From positions 62,001 to 126,000 of the forward strand of contig JBHORC010000038.1 of assembly GCA_042408445.1 (NCBI GenBank): a DNA stretch of 64,000 nt, written 5' to 3'. Source of the DNA: CF-46 sp042408445. Lineage in GTDB: Bacteria; Chloroflexota; Limnocylindria; Limnocylindrales; CSP1-4. Position 1 is the stretch's first letter, and each line of letters opens with the position of its first letter. Both the position numbers and the translations under genes were made by a program. Positions 42,336 through 49,874 of the stretch are shown in pieces. The notes beneath the pieces are model-generated. The model saw only the letters and a list, made by a program, of their open reading frames with translations. It made no database searches and had not been told where the DNA came from.

Positions 42336-43685
42336 TCAGTACTTGAAGAAGTGCTGGTCGAGCTCGAACGCCTCGTCCTTCTCGGCGTACGCCGCGGCCT
42401 CCGCCCGGCGGACCTTCAGGTACTCGGTCGCGAGACCGGATCCGAGCGCGCTCGTGAGCACGTCGTCCTGCTCCAGCGCATCGAGCGCCTCCATCGCGGT
42501 CAGCGGGAAGCGCCGGATTCCCCGGGCCTCGCGCTCCGCGTCGGACAGGTTGCCCGGGTCCTCGTTCACGGGCTCACCCGGATCGAGGCCTCGCTCGATG
42601 CCATCGAGCGCAGCGGCCATGACGCCACCGAGCGCGATGTACGGGTTCGCGCTCGCGTCGCTCGCCTTCAGCTCCAGGTTCGTCGAACCCGCCTCGTCGT
42701 CCCAGTAGCGGGTCGGGACGCGGACCGCCGCCTCGCGGTTCTCGATCCCCCAGGCGGTGTAGGCCGAGCTCCAGAAGTGCGGCTGGAGTCGACGGAACGA
42801 GTTGACGCTCGGCGTCGTGAGCCCGAGAAGCGCCGGGAGGTGGGTGACGACGCCGGCGATCGCCTGACGGGCGAGGGTCGACAGGCCCGCCTGCCCTGCC
42901 GCATCCGCCAGGAGGTTCACCCGGTGATCGGCGTCCCAGATGCTCCAGTGGAGATGGGCGCCGCTGCCGGCCTGGTCGGCCCACGGCTTCGGCGCGAGCG
43001 TCGCGACCATGCCGTGCTGGGCCGCGACGGCGCGGACGGTCTGGCGATACGTGATCTGGTTGTCCGCGGCGCGTACCGCGGGCGCGTGCCGGATCGAGAG
43101 CTCCTGCTGGCCCCAGCCGAGCTCCGGATGCGACAGCTCCACGGTGACGCCCTGTGCGGTGAGCGCCGCGATGATGTCCTGGATGACCGGCTCGGTCGAC
43201 TCCATCCCGATCGCGCTGAAGCAGAGGCTCCGGTCGACCGGCACGAAACCGTCGTCCTTCCGGAAGGCGAGGAAGAACTCGTTCTCGAACGCCGCGTCGA
43301 AGGCGAACCCCTTCGCCGCGGCCGTCGCGACCATCCGCTGGAGGAAGCTCCTGGGATCGAGCGCCCACGGACGATGGTCCAGCTCGATCATGTTCGCGAT
43401 CATCTGGCCGCTGCGCGGCGCATACGGCAGTGCCACGAACGTGTCGGGGTCCGGCACGAGGCGGATCTCGCCCACGGGACCGTAGGTCGCGTCCGGGGCG
43501 AGGAAATCGAGGCTCGTGAACGACTGCATGCCCTTCACGAGCCCGATCCCGCTCGTGATCCGCCGCGCAAGCTGCCCGACGTGGGTGCTCTTGCCGCGGA
43601 TCACGCCGCCGTTGTCGCAGTAGAGGAAGCGAACGAGCTGGAGACCCTGCTCGTTCGCCTCGGTCACGATCTCATCGGGAGTCAT
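42336..43685 (-). CDS. Glutamine-synthetase-family (gamma-glutamyl) ligase
   Basis: A 449-residue GS-fold ATP-grasp-like ligase. Metal and substrate motifs are present: FENEFF (Glu134, Glu136), HPELGWGQQE (Glu188, Glu195) and GSGAHLHWS (His244, His246), then VPTRYWDDEAGSTNLELKASDASANPY. The usual N-G-S-G ammonium/glutamate loop reads Q-A-G-S-G, and the C terminus lacks the adenylylation Tyr motif. It is therefore more like PuuA/FluG-type gamma-glutamyl-amine ligases than housekeeping GlnA. GAGG lies 5 bases before the ATG. It is the middle gene of the lipoprotein-ligase-amidohydrolase operon. Confidence 0.88.
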   Translation of the reverse strand: MTPDEIVTEANEQGLQLVRFLYCDNGGVIRGKSTHVGQLARRITSGIGLVKGMQSFTSLDFLAPDATYGPVGEIRLVPDPDTFVALPYAPRSGQMIANMIELDHRPWALDPRSFLQRMVATAAAKGFAFDAAFENEFFLAFRKDDGFVPVDRSLCFSAIGMESTEPVIQDIIAALTAQGVTVELSHPELGWGQQELSIRHAPAVRAADNQITYRQTVRAVAAQHGMVATLAPKPWADQAGSGAHLHWSIWDADHRVNLLADAAGQAGLSTLARQAIAGVVTHLPALLGLTTPSVNSFRRLQPHFWSSAYTAWGIENREAAVRVPTRYWDDEAGSTNLELKASDASANPYIALGGVMAAALDGIERGLDPGEPVNEDPGNLSDAEREARGIRRFPLTAMEALDALEQDDVLTSALGSGLATEYLKVRRAEAAAYAEKDEAFELDQHFFKY

Positions 43686-43700
43686 GGCGGCCTCGACGAG

Positions 43701-44963
43701 CTACGGTGCGGGGACCTTCTCGGGGACGACCTCGGCACCGAGCGTGAACTTCCCGCCCTTGACGGCGATGACCGTCACGCCCTTCTGGGGAACGTGCGAG
43801 TCGGCCGAGAAGGTGATCGCGCCGGTGATCCCCTTGAAGTCCTTCGTCGACTCGATCGCGGCCTTCACTGCGGCCGAGTCCGTCCCGCCCGCCCGCTTCA
43901 CCGCATCGGCCAGCAGGTAGACCGTGTCGTAGCCGAGGGCCGCGAACGCGTTCTCCGGGTCGTTCCCGTATTCGGCCTTGTAGTCCGTGATGAACTTCTT
44001 GATCCCCTCGGTCCCGCCCGTGGCGTCCATGAGGGCGTGGGTCGTGAAGTAGACGTTCTCGGCTGCGGCGCCGGCGACCTTGATGAGGTCCGGCGTGTCG
44101 TAGCCGTCACCACCGACGATCGGACCGGTGATCCCCGCGTCACGGAACTGCTTCACGAGCGGCCCGATGTTGTACGGCATCGCGGCGACGTAGAAGAAGT
44201 CCGGCTGCGGGTTGAGCGCCTTGATCTTCGTGATCTGGGCGGAGAAGTCCGTGGCCTTGTCGTCGTACGAATCCTCGAGGGCGATCGTCCCGCCGAGCTC
44301 CGTGAACCGGCTCTTGAAGTACTGGCCCAGGAGGGTCGTGTACTCGACGCCCTTGTCCCAGAGGAAGTAGGCGTTGTGGCCGAACGTCTTGTACGAGTAC
44401 TCGGCTCCCACCGCCGCCTGGACGTTGTCGCCGAAGCAGGCCAGGAACATCATGTCGCCGACCTGGCTCGGGATCTTCGGCGACGTCGCGCCGACCGTGA
44501 TGAACGGGATCTTCGCGCTCTGGAACGTCGGGCCGGACGCGAGCACGGAGTCCGTGTCCGTGTACCCGACCATCAGCGGGACCTTGTCCTGCTCGACGAA
44601 CTGCTTCGCCGTCTGAGCGGTGACGTCCATCTTGTACTGGCTGTCGTGGACGATGAACTCGATCTGCGAGCCGTTGATGCCGCCCGCCGCGTTGATCTGC
44701 TTGACCGCGAGCTTGGCACCGTTCGCGGCCGGCAGGTCCAGGGCCGATTCGTCGCCGGTCAGGGCAAACCCGCCGCCGATCTTGATCGTGCCACCGGTCG
44801 CCGTGCCGCTCCCGCCGGCGGCCGGGCTGCCGCCCGTGGCGGTGCTGGCCGCGGCAGAGCTGCCACCCGCCGGCGCGGATGCCCCGCCCGACGTGCCGGG
44901 AGTGCTGCTGCAGGCCGCGACCAGGATGATCGCGCTCGCCAGCCCGAAGACATTGCGGCGCAT
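43701..44963 (-). CDS. Substrate-binding lipoprotein of a LivK-type ABC transporter
   Basis: A 420-residue periplasmic-binding-protein type I lipoprotein. A signal peptide ends at the lipobox VAAC (Cys near 18); a Ser/Gly/Ala linker runs to about residue 58. Then IKIGGGFALTGDESALDLPAANGAKLAVKQINAAGG is the canonical LivJ/K start, and the C-terminal lobe includes NAFAALGYDTVYLLADAVKRAGG. It should deliver ligand to LivHMGF across the convergent junction. GAGGAGG lies 5 bases before the ATG at 44963, and a good promoter lies 97 bases upstream. Confidence 0.92.
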   Translation of the reverse strand: MRRNVFGLASAIILVAACSSTPGTSGGASAPAGGSSAAASTATGGSPAAGGSGTATGGTIKIGGGFALTGDESALDLPAANGAKLAVKQINAAGGINGSQIEFIVHDSQYKMDVTAQTAKQFVEQDKVPLMVGYTDTDSVLASGPTFQSAKIPFITVGATSPKIPSQVGDMMFLACFGDNVQAAVGAEYSYKTFGHNAYFLWDKGVEYTTLLGQYFKSRFTELGGTIALEDSYDDKATDFSAQITKIKALNPQPDFFYVAAMPYNIGPLVKQFRDAGITGPIVGGDGYDTPDLIKVAGAAAENVYFTTHALMDATGGTEGIKKFITDYKAEYGNDPENAFAALGYDTVYLLADAVKRAGGTDSAAVKAAIESTKDFKGITGAITFSADSHVPQKGVTVIAVKGGKFTLGAEVVPEKVPAP

Positions 44964-45007
44964 GGGCTCCTCCTCGATCCGATGGCGCATGCTGGGGACG
45001 TGACCAC

Positions 45008-45030
45008 GATCGTCGAAGCGACGGACGATC
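45008..45030. promoter_or_regulatory. Inverted repeat in the 5-prime leader of the lipoprotein operon
   Basis: GATCGTC, nine-base spacer, GACGATC: perfect 7-bp arms between the promoter (45060-45088) and the lipoprotein ATG. Candidate repressor operator or mRNA hairpin. Confidence 0.45.
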
Positions 45031-45059
45031 ATCCCCATTGAGGCGCCGACGGTCGCGAA

Positions 45060-45088
45060 ACTATCCCGCACCGCCCCGCACCTGACAA
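45060..45088 (-). promoter_or_regulatory. Promoter of the lipoprotein-ligase-amidohydrolase operon, TTGTCA-17-GATAGT
   Basis: On the minus strand, TTGTCA (45083-45088) and GATAGT (45060-45065) are separated by exactly 17 bases, giving a leader of about 90 bases before the ATG at 44963. Confidence 0.62.
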
Positions 45089-45169
45089 GATGCCCTTCCG
45101 GACCGTGACACGAGGAGCGACGCCACGTACGAGCACACGCCATCCCGACCCGGCTCACCGCGGATCGTC

Positions 45170-45880
45170 GTGACGGTCGCCGTTGCCGCCGAGCAGCCAC
45201 GGCCGGATCTCGCCGCGCGGCGCAACGAGCTCTACCTCGCGGCCATCGCCCGGCACGGTGGCACGCCGGTCGCGCTCGACGCACGGTCCGATCCCGGCGC
45301 CCGAGAGGCAGCGTTCGCCGAGATGGACGGTCTGCTGCTGACCGGCGGCGCCGACATGGACCCGGCGCGGTACGGCCAGCCGGTCGCCGGGGCAATCGAC
45401 ATGGAGCCGGATCGGGACGAGCTGGAGGCCGCCGCGTGGTCCGCGGCGGAGGCTGCGGAGGTCCCGGTGCTCGGGATCTGCCGTGGCGTGCAGGCGATCA
45501 ACGTCTTCTCGGGCGGCTCGATCCTCCAGCACGTCGACGGGCATGCCGGGGCGGGCTGGGGCGTCGGGCCGCCGGTCACGCACCCGCTGACGATCGTGCC
45601 GGGGACGCGCCTCTCCGCCGCACTCGGCGAGCCGGCGACGCTCGAGGTCAACGCGTACCACCACCAGGGGATCCGGGAAGCGGACCTGGCGCCGGGCCTG
45701 CGCGCGGCCGCCTGGGCGGACAGCTCCGCCGGCCGGCTCGTCGAGGGCCTCGAAGCGGCGGACGGCCGGTTCGTCGTCGGGGTCCAATGCCACCCCGAAC
45801 GGACCGAATCGACACCGGCAGAGTTCGAGCAGCTCTTCGCGACGTTCGTTGCGGAGGCAGGCCGCCGAGTCGTTCGCTGA
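45170..45880 (+). CDS. Class I glutamine amidotransferase-like gamma-glutamyl hydrolase (peptidase C26, PuuD-like)
   Basis: At least 236 residues. The nucleophile is Cys104 in LGICRGVQAINV, and the partners His208 and Glu210 lie in VQCHPE. GLLLTGGADMDPARYG is diagnostic for the C26/PuuD group, which hydrolyses gamma-glutamyl amides such as gamma-glutamyl-GABA. The GTG at 45170 cuts the first beta strand (PRIVVTVAVA). The frame is open upstream to an ACG at 45125 with GAGGAG 7 bases before it, a possible non-standard start. It is divergent from the ABC lipoprotein gene and fits the same pathway. Confidence 0.82.
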   Translation: MTVAVAAEQPRPDLAARRNELYLAAIARHGGTPVALDARSDPGAREAAFAEMDGLLLTGGADMDPARYGQPVAGAIDMEPDRDELEAAAWSAAEAAEVPVLGICRGVQAINVFSGGSILQHVDGHAGAGWGVGPPVTHPLTIVPGTRLSAALGEPATLEVNAYHHQGIREADLAPGLRAAAWADSSAGRLVEGLEAADGRFVVGVQCHPERTESTPAEFEQLFATFVAEAGRRVVR

Positions 45881-46035
45881 CTCGGCGTTCCGGTCGGCCC
45901 GGGGCGTGCAGCCTCGCTCGTGCTCCGAGGTGCGTCGTGACCCGCGCCTCGCGCGTTGGCGTCGGCTTCGGCGCCTGAAAGGCGACCGAACGAACCAGAG
46001 CGGCGGTCGCCGGGTTCCACCGCCGTCGCCACTCG

Positions 46036-46041
46036 TATCGT
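46036..46041 (+). promoter_or_regulatory. -10 element TATCGT for a leaderless start at 46048
   Basis: TATCGT ends 6 bases before the ATG of the first propeller gene. Confidence 0.48.
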
Positions 46042-46047
46042 CGTCCC

Positions 46048-47658
46048 ATGGAGCCCATCGCCGCGCCGCCCCGGCGCACCCGGGGAGGTTCGAGCGATAC
46101 GAGCGCTCCTGTCCGTCGATCGTCGCCGCTCCCCCGCGGAATGGCATTGGCAGTCACGCTTGCCCTGGGCGTCGCGTGCACCGGCACCGCCTCGGGTTCG
46201 GCCTCGGGCGTGGGGAGGCAGACCGGCCCCGCGGCGAGCACGGATCCCGGTCAACCCTCCCCTGCCGCGGCGACCACCGCGCCGTCCACGGCCCTGGGCG
46301 GGTCCACGCCCGACGCCGCCTCGTCCGGCCCGATCGCAGCCGCCAGTCCGAGCCCGAGGAGCTCGCAGCTCCCCGGCGGTCCAATCGCGACGCGCGGCGC
46401 GATCGCCCTCGTCGAGAACGACGGATCACTGACGCTGGTCACTGCGGCGGGTCGCGCCACCCGGCTCGCCGTCGCCGGCGATTCGACCTTCAGCTTCCCG
46501 GCATGGTCGCCGGACGGATCGAGGATCGCGACGGTCCGCTCGGGCGCGGCCACTCCCGAGATCCTGGTCTTCGATGCGACGCGCGCCGCAGCAGGTCAGC
46601 CCGTCGACCCGACCGTGATCTTCCGGAGCGGCTCGGTCGCGCCGTTCTACGTTGCGTGGACGCCGGACGGTCAATCGGTCGCGTTCCTTGCGACGGAGGC
46701 CGGGACGCTGTCCCTGCGACTGGCACCAGCCGATGGGAGCGCGCCTCTCGACGGGAGCGGCCCACGCTCCAAGGTCCGAGACGGAGACATGCTCTTCTTC
46801 GACTGGGCCGACCGCGACGGCGTGCTCGCTCATGTCGGCACCGGCCCGTCCGCGTTCCTCGGCGAGATCGGGTTCGATGGAGCCGCCAAGGGTCTCGTCC
46901 TGCCGGCACCGGGCAACTTCCGGTCGGCGGACGTGAGCGTCGACGGGAGCCTCGTCAGCTACGTTCGAGCGCCGACGCTCCAGCCCGCGGAGGTCGTCGT
47001 CGCGGCGCGCGACGGTTCGACCGAGACGTCGATGCCCGTCTACGGATCCGCGGCGGTCGGCTTCGGACCGACGGGAACGGCGGTCGCGTCGATCGGCCCG
47101 AGCGAGGCCGGCCAATCCTCGTTCGCCGTGCCGTTCGGCCCGCTGCGTCTTCTCGACGGCGACACCGGCCGCGTCAGAACCCTCGTCGACGGCTCCGTCG
47201 CGAGCTTCTGGTGGTCCCCGGACGGCCGGACGATTGCGGCCCTGCGCGTCCAGCCGGTCGGCTCGGGCTCATCCTCGACCTCGAAGCCGACGACGTCCCC
47301 GATGTCGACGCCGGCGGCGCCAGCCTCACCGTCCCCGGCACCCACCGCCGGGCCGGCCGCGACCGCCAGCCCGCAACCGTCCGGCGCCAGCCAGCCAACC
47401 GAGATCCGCCTCGTCTTCGCCGATGTGGCGTCCGGCAAACAGACCTCGACCGTCGTCCAGCCCGGCCGGCTGTACATCGATCAGTTCCTGACGTACTTCG
47501 ATCAGTACGCCCGCAGTCACCGGGTCTGGTCGCCGGACAGCTCGTCGATCCTCGTTCCCGTCGTGGGTGATGACGGGACGACGCGAATCTCCGTCCTCCA
47601 CCGAAACGGCGACCGGGCCGAGACGATCGACGGCGCAATCGGATTCTGGAGCCCATAG
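46048..47658 (+). CDS. TolB-like beta-propeller exported protein, first tandem copy
   Basis: A 536-residue protein. A basic N terminus is followed by a hydrophobic segment ALAVTLALGVAC with a possible lipobox Cys (residue about 43), then a Ser/Ala/Pro linker to about 110. The propeller blades follow, for example FPAWSPDGSRIATVRSG, VAWTPDGQSVAFLA and FWWSPDGRTIAALRV, the WD40/TolB W-S-P-D-G pattern. A Pro/Ala-rich insert (about 415-450) precedes the last blade, YIDQFLTYFDQYARSH and VWSPDSSSILVP. It is paralogous to the next gene. An extracytoplasmic binding or sensing role is inferred. Confidence 0.82.
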   Translation: MEPIAAPPRRTRGGSSDTSAPVRRSSPLPRGMALAVTLALGVACTGTASGSASGVGRQTGPAASTDPGQPSPAAATTAPSTALGGSTPDAASSGPIAAASPSPRSSQLPGGPIATRGAIALVENDGSLTLVTAAGRATRLAVAGDSTFSFPAWSPDGSRIATVRSGAATPEILVFDATRAAAGQPVDPTVIFRSGSVAPFYVAWTPDGQSVAFLATEAGTLSLRLAPADGSAPLDGSGPRSKVRDGDMLFFDWADRDGVLAHVGTGPSAFLGEIGFDGAAKGLVLPAPGNFRSADVSVDGSLVSYVRAPTLQPAEVVVAARDGSTETSMPVYGSAAVGFGPTGTAVASIGPSEAGQSSFAVPFGPLRLLDGDTGRVRTLVDGSVASFWWSPDGRTIAALRVQPVGSGSSSTSKPTTSPMSTPAAPASPSPAPTAGPAATASPQPSGASQPTEIRLVFADVASGKQTSTVVQPGRLYIDQFLTYFDQYARSHRVWSPDSSSILVPVVGDDGTTRISVLHRNGDRAETIDGAIGFWSP

Positions 47659-47670
47659 CGCCTTTCGCGG

Positions 47671-47690
47671 CGGCCGGGCACAGCCGGCCG
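47671..47690 (+). terminator. GC hairpin between the tandem propeller genes
   Basis: CGGCCGG, loop GCACAG, CCGGCCG, 13 bases after the stop at 47658 and ahead of the promoter of the second copy; no T-run. Confidence 0.48.
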
Positions 47691-47712
47691 ATCCGGCGCT
47701 CGGTGCGGCGCG

Positions 47713-47718
47713 TATGGT
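47713..47718 (+). promoter_or_regulatory. -10 element TATGGT for a leaderless start at 47725
   Basis: TATGGT ends 6 bases before the ATG of the second propeller gene, so that copy has its own promoter. Confidence 0.5.
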
Positions 47719-47724
47719 GTCCCG

Positions 47725-49245
47725 ATGGACTCCGGCCCCTCTACGCCCGCGCCACCCGTTCCCGGACCCGCGTCTCGGCGACCGCCCACCCCCGTCATCG
47801 CCGGGATCGCCGGCCTCGGGGTCGTTGCCGTCGTGATCGTCGCGGTGGTCGCGGCCGGCGGCGGCTGGTTCTCGGGGTCGTCCGCTCCGTCGTCATCGGC
47901 CGTCGCCGCAGCCTCGCTTCCGCCGGCTCCGCAGGAATCGGTCGGTCTCGGCTTCCCGATCGCGACGCCACCGGTGGTGCAGTCCGGGCCGCCGCCGAGC
48001 CATGGCCCGATCGTCTCGGTTCCAGCAGGCCGGAAGCTAGCGGCGAAGGGCGAGATCGTCGTCCTCGGGACGGACGGCTCGCTGACCGTCGTCGAGGCAT
48101 CCGGCAAGCAACACACGCTCGATGCCGGCGGCAACACGTCCTTCCTGTTTCCCGCCTGGTCGCCCGACGGGTCGCGAATTGCCGGCATCCGCTACGGGGT
48201 GGACGTCCCCGAGATCGACGTGTTCGATCCGGCACGCGCAACGACCAGCGAGCCGATCCAGCCGACCGTCATCTTCCGCAGCCCGACGATCACCCCGTTC
48301 TACCTGTCCTGGACGCCGGACGGGAGCAGCGTCTCCTTCCTGGCCGACGAGGACGACAGCGTGTCGTTGCGGCTCGCCTCGTCCGATGGCAGCCAGCCGC
48401 TGAACGGGAGCGCGCCCGGGGCGAAGGTCCGGAGCGGGAATCCGTTCTACTTCGACTGGATCGCCCCCGGCCGCCTGTTCGCCCACATCGGATCCGGGCC
48501 GGACGCGCTGCTCGGCGAGCTCGGCGACGGCGGGAGCCTCGTCGGGCCATCGCTCGGGCATCCGGGCGACTTCCGCTCGCCGGTCGTGAGCCGTGACGGG
48601 GCGTCGGTCGCGTTCGTCCGGGCCGCGGGAACCGGTGCCGCACAGGTCGTCGTGGCGTCGCGCGACGGCCGGAACGAACGGACCATGGCCGTGTTCGGGA
48701 CGGCCGCAGTCACCTTCGCGCCGACCGGCCACACCGTCGCCTCGGTCGGCCCGACCGTCGCCGGCCAATCCGCCTACACGATCCCGTTCGGACCGCTGCG
48801 GATCCTCGACGGCGACACGGGCAAGACCCGAACACTGGTCGACAGCTCGGTCGTGAGCTACTGGTGGGCACCCGACGGGCGAACGATCGCGGCGCTCCGG
48901 GTTCAGCCCGTTGACGCGACGTCGCCGGCCCCGTCAGCGGCGGCGGCGCCCTCGGTTGCGGGTGCGTCGCCGGCGCCCGCCACCGAGATCCGGCTCCTCT
49001 TCATCGATGTCGCAACGGGGAAGGTCCGAGCGGATCCAGTCGTCCGTCCGGGCCAGCTGTTCATCGACCAGTACCTGACCTACTTCGATCAGTACTCGTT
49101 GAGTCACCAGCTGTGGGCACCGGACAGCTCGTCGTTCCTCCTCCCGGTCGTCGATCCCGACGGCGTCAACCACGTGGCCGCGATGTTCCCGAACGGGGAC
49201 CCGCCGATCCTGATCGACGGCTCGATCGCGTTCTGGAGCCCCTGA
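47725..49245 (+). CDS. TolB-like beta-propeller membrane-anchored protein, second tandem copy
   Basis: A 506-residue paralogue of the preceding gene product. It is colinear throughout the propeller (FPAWSPDGSRIAGIRYG, LSWTPDGSSVSFLAD, YWWAPDGRTIAALRV) and ends FIDQYLTYFDQYSLSH and LWAPDSSSFLLP. It differs at the N terminus: instead of a signal with Cys it has one membrane helix (residues about 30-50, IAGLGVVAVVIVAVVAAGGGWF), so it is probably tethered. The Ala/Pro insert before the last blade is shorter. A duplication followed by change of anchoring is the simplest reading. Confidence 0.82.
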   Translation: MDSGPSTPAPPVPGPASRRPPTPVIAGIAGLGVVAVVIVAVVAAGGGWFSGSSAPSSSAVAAASLPPAPQESVGLGFPIATPPVVQSGPPPSHGPIVSVPAGRKLAAKGEIVVLGTDGSLTVVEASGKQHTLDAGGNTSFLFPAWSPDGSRIAGIRYGVDVPEIDVFDPARATTSEPIQPTVIFRSPTITPFYLSWTPDGSSVSFLADEDDSVSLRLASSDGSQPLNGSAPGAKVRSGNPFYFDWIAPGRLFAHIGSGPDALLGELGDGGSLVGPSLGHPGDFRSPVVSRDGASVAFVRAAGTGAAQVVVASRDGRNERTMAVFGTAAVTFAPTGHTVASVGPTVAGQSAYTIPFGPLRILDGDTGKTRTLVDSSVVSYWWAPDGRTIAALRVQPVDATSPAPSAAAAPSVAGASPAPATEIRLLFIDVATGKVRADPVVRPGQLFIDQYLTYFDQYSLSHQLWAPDSSSFLLPVVDPDGVNHVAAMFPNGDPPILIDGSIAFWSP

Positions 49246-49261
49246 GCGGCGATCGCGCTGC

Positions 49262-49277
49262 GACGCGTGCGCAAGGT
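49262..49277 (+). promoter_or_regulatory. Shared 16-mer at the head of a conserved leader, copy 1
   Basis: GACGCGTGCGCAAGGT lies 97 bases before the ATG of the 67-codon gene. The same 16 bases occur at 52890-52905, 100 bases before an SDR gene. After the 16-mer, CGCAA, GGCCGA and ATCGG fall at identical offsets (+39, +52, +60) in both copies, and CTCGGG at +17 versus +19. A small hairpin with the CGCAA block at its apex can form in both (here CCGT/ACGG). Confidence 0.6.
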
Positions 49278-49358
49278 CCTCGGGTGGCCCGTTGGCCCGT
49301 CGCAACGGCTCGCGGCCGAGGATCGGGGCACGATCGTTTCCGCCCCGAGGAGCAGGCC

Positions 49359-49562
49359 ATGAGCGACCAGCCGGATCACGAGCACCAGCTGAACCATCCG
49401 GAGACCGTCAAGGGTCCCGACGGGACGCGCTGGGACGGCCGACCGACGAACCAGGGTGACGTCACGGAGGCGCATGTGCCGCCGGGCGGGGCGCCGACCG
49501 AGGCGCCCGAGGACCGCGGCCAGCAGCCCGACACGGAGCACGCGCCGGGCGGCGACCTGTGA
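49359..49562 (+). CDS. Small hydrophilic, probably disordered protein (67 residues)
   Basis: A 67-residue acidic protein lacking hydrophobic residues, rich in Pro, Gly, His, Glu and Asp (PETVKGPDGTRWDGRPTNQG, then PPGGAPTEAPEDRGQQPD). Composition resembles intrinsically disordered stress or desiccation proteins, without a named family. GAGGAG lies 7 bases before the ATG. Its leader carries the element shared with the general-stress-type SDR at 52990, which supports a stress role. Confidence 0.68.
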   Translation: MSDQPDHEHQLNHPETVKGPDGTRWDGRPTNQGDVTEAHVPPGGAPTEAPEDRGQQPDTEHAPGGDL

Positions 49563-49585
49563 CGAGCGACTGAGCCGACTCAGGC

Positions 49586-49602
49586 GACGGGCTCAGCCCG
49601 TC
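49586..49602 (+). terminator. Hairpin after the 67-codon gene
   Basis: GACGGGC, loop TCA, GCCCGTC, 24 bases after the stop; also positioned to act on the convergent small gene at 49650-49718. Confidence 0.45.
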
Positions 49603-49649
49603 TCGGGCGGCGCGCGATGTACCTGGCGCCGCCCGCCGCGACCGCCGAG

Positions 49650-49718
49650 CTACGCCTTCTTGGCGTCCTTCGACTTGGCCTGCTTCGGCTTCTTCGGGGT
49701 CTTTGCCTTCTTGTCCAT
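49650..49718 (-). CDS. Putative 22-residue lysine-rich microprotein
   Basis: ATG at 49718 with GGAG 6 bases upstream encodes MDKKAKTPKKPKQAKSKDAK followed by KA and TAG. Ten of 22 residues are Lys, with Ala/Pro and no hydrophobic residue. All lysines but none of the surrounding non-coding codons are AAG-biased, as in real genes here; the only AAA is in codon 6 (GCA-AAG boundary excluded). A start four codons upstream (49730) is possible. It would bind nucleic acid or polyanions if translated. Function unknown. Confidence 0.45.
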   Translation of the reverse strand: MDKKAKTPKKPKQAKSKDAKKA

Positions 49719-49874
49719 CGTCCGCTCCATGACGTGCGCGCCGCCGACAGGCAGGCTCCCGAAAGTGTGGTCCGATCTCCGGCGACGGTCAACGCCCGGC
49801 ACGGCGAAGCGCCGCCCGAGGCCCCAGACCCCGAGCGGCGCGGATCGGAAGTCGACGCGTCGCGCCGCTTCGTC

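Noticed and set aside
42210..45041. A 943-codon open frame on the plus strand, antisense to the amidohydrolase, ligase and lipoprotein genes
   Set aside because: It is a GC-rich mirror of three well-supported genes. Its translation is Arg/Glu/Asp-rich repeats of low complexity with no domain.
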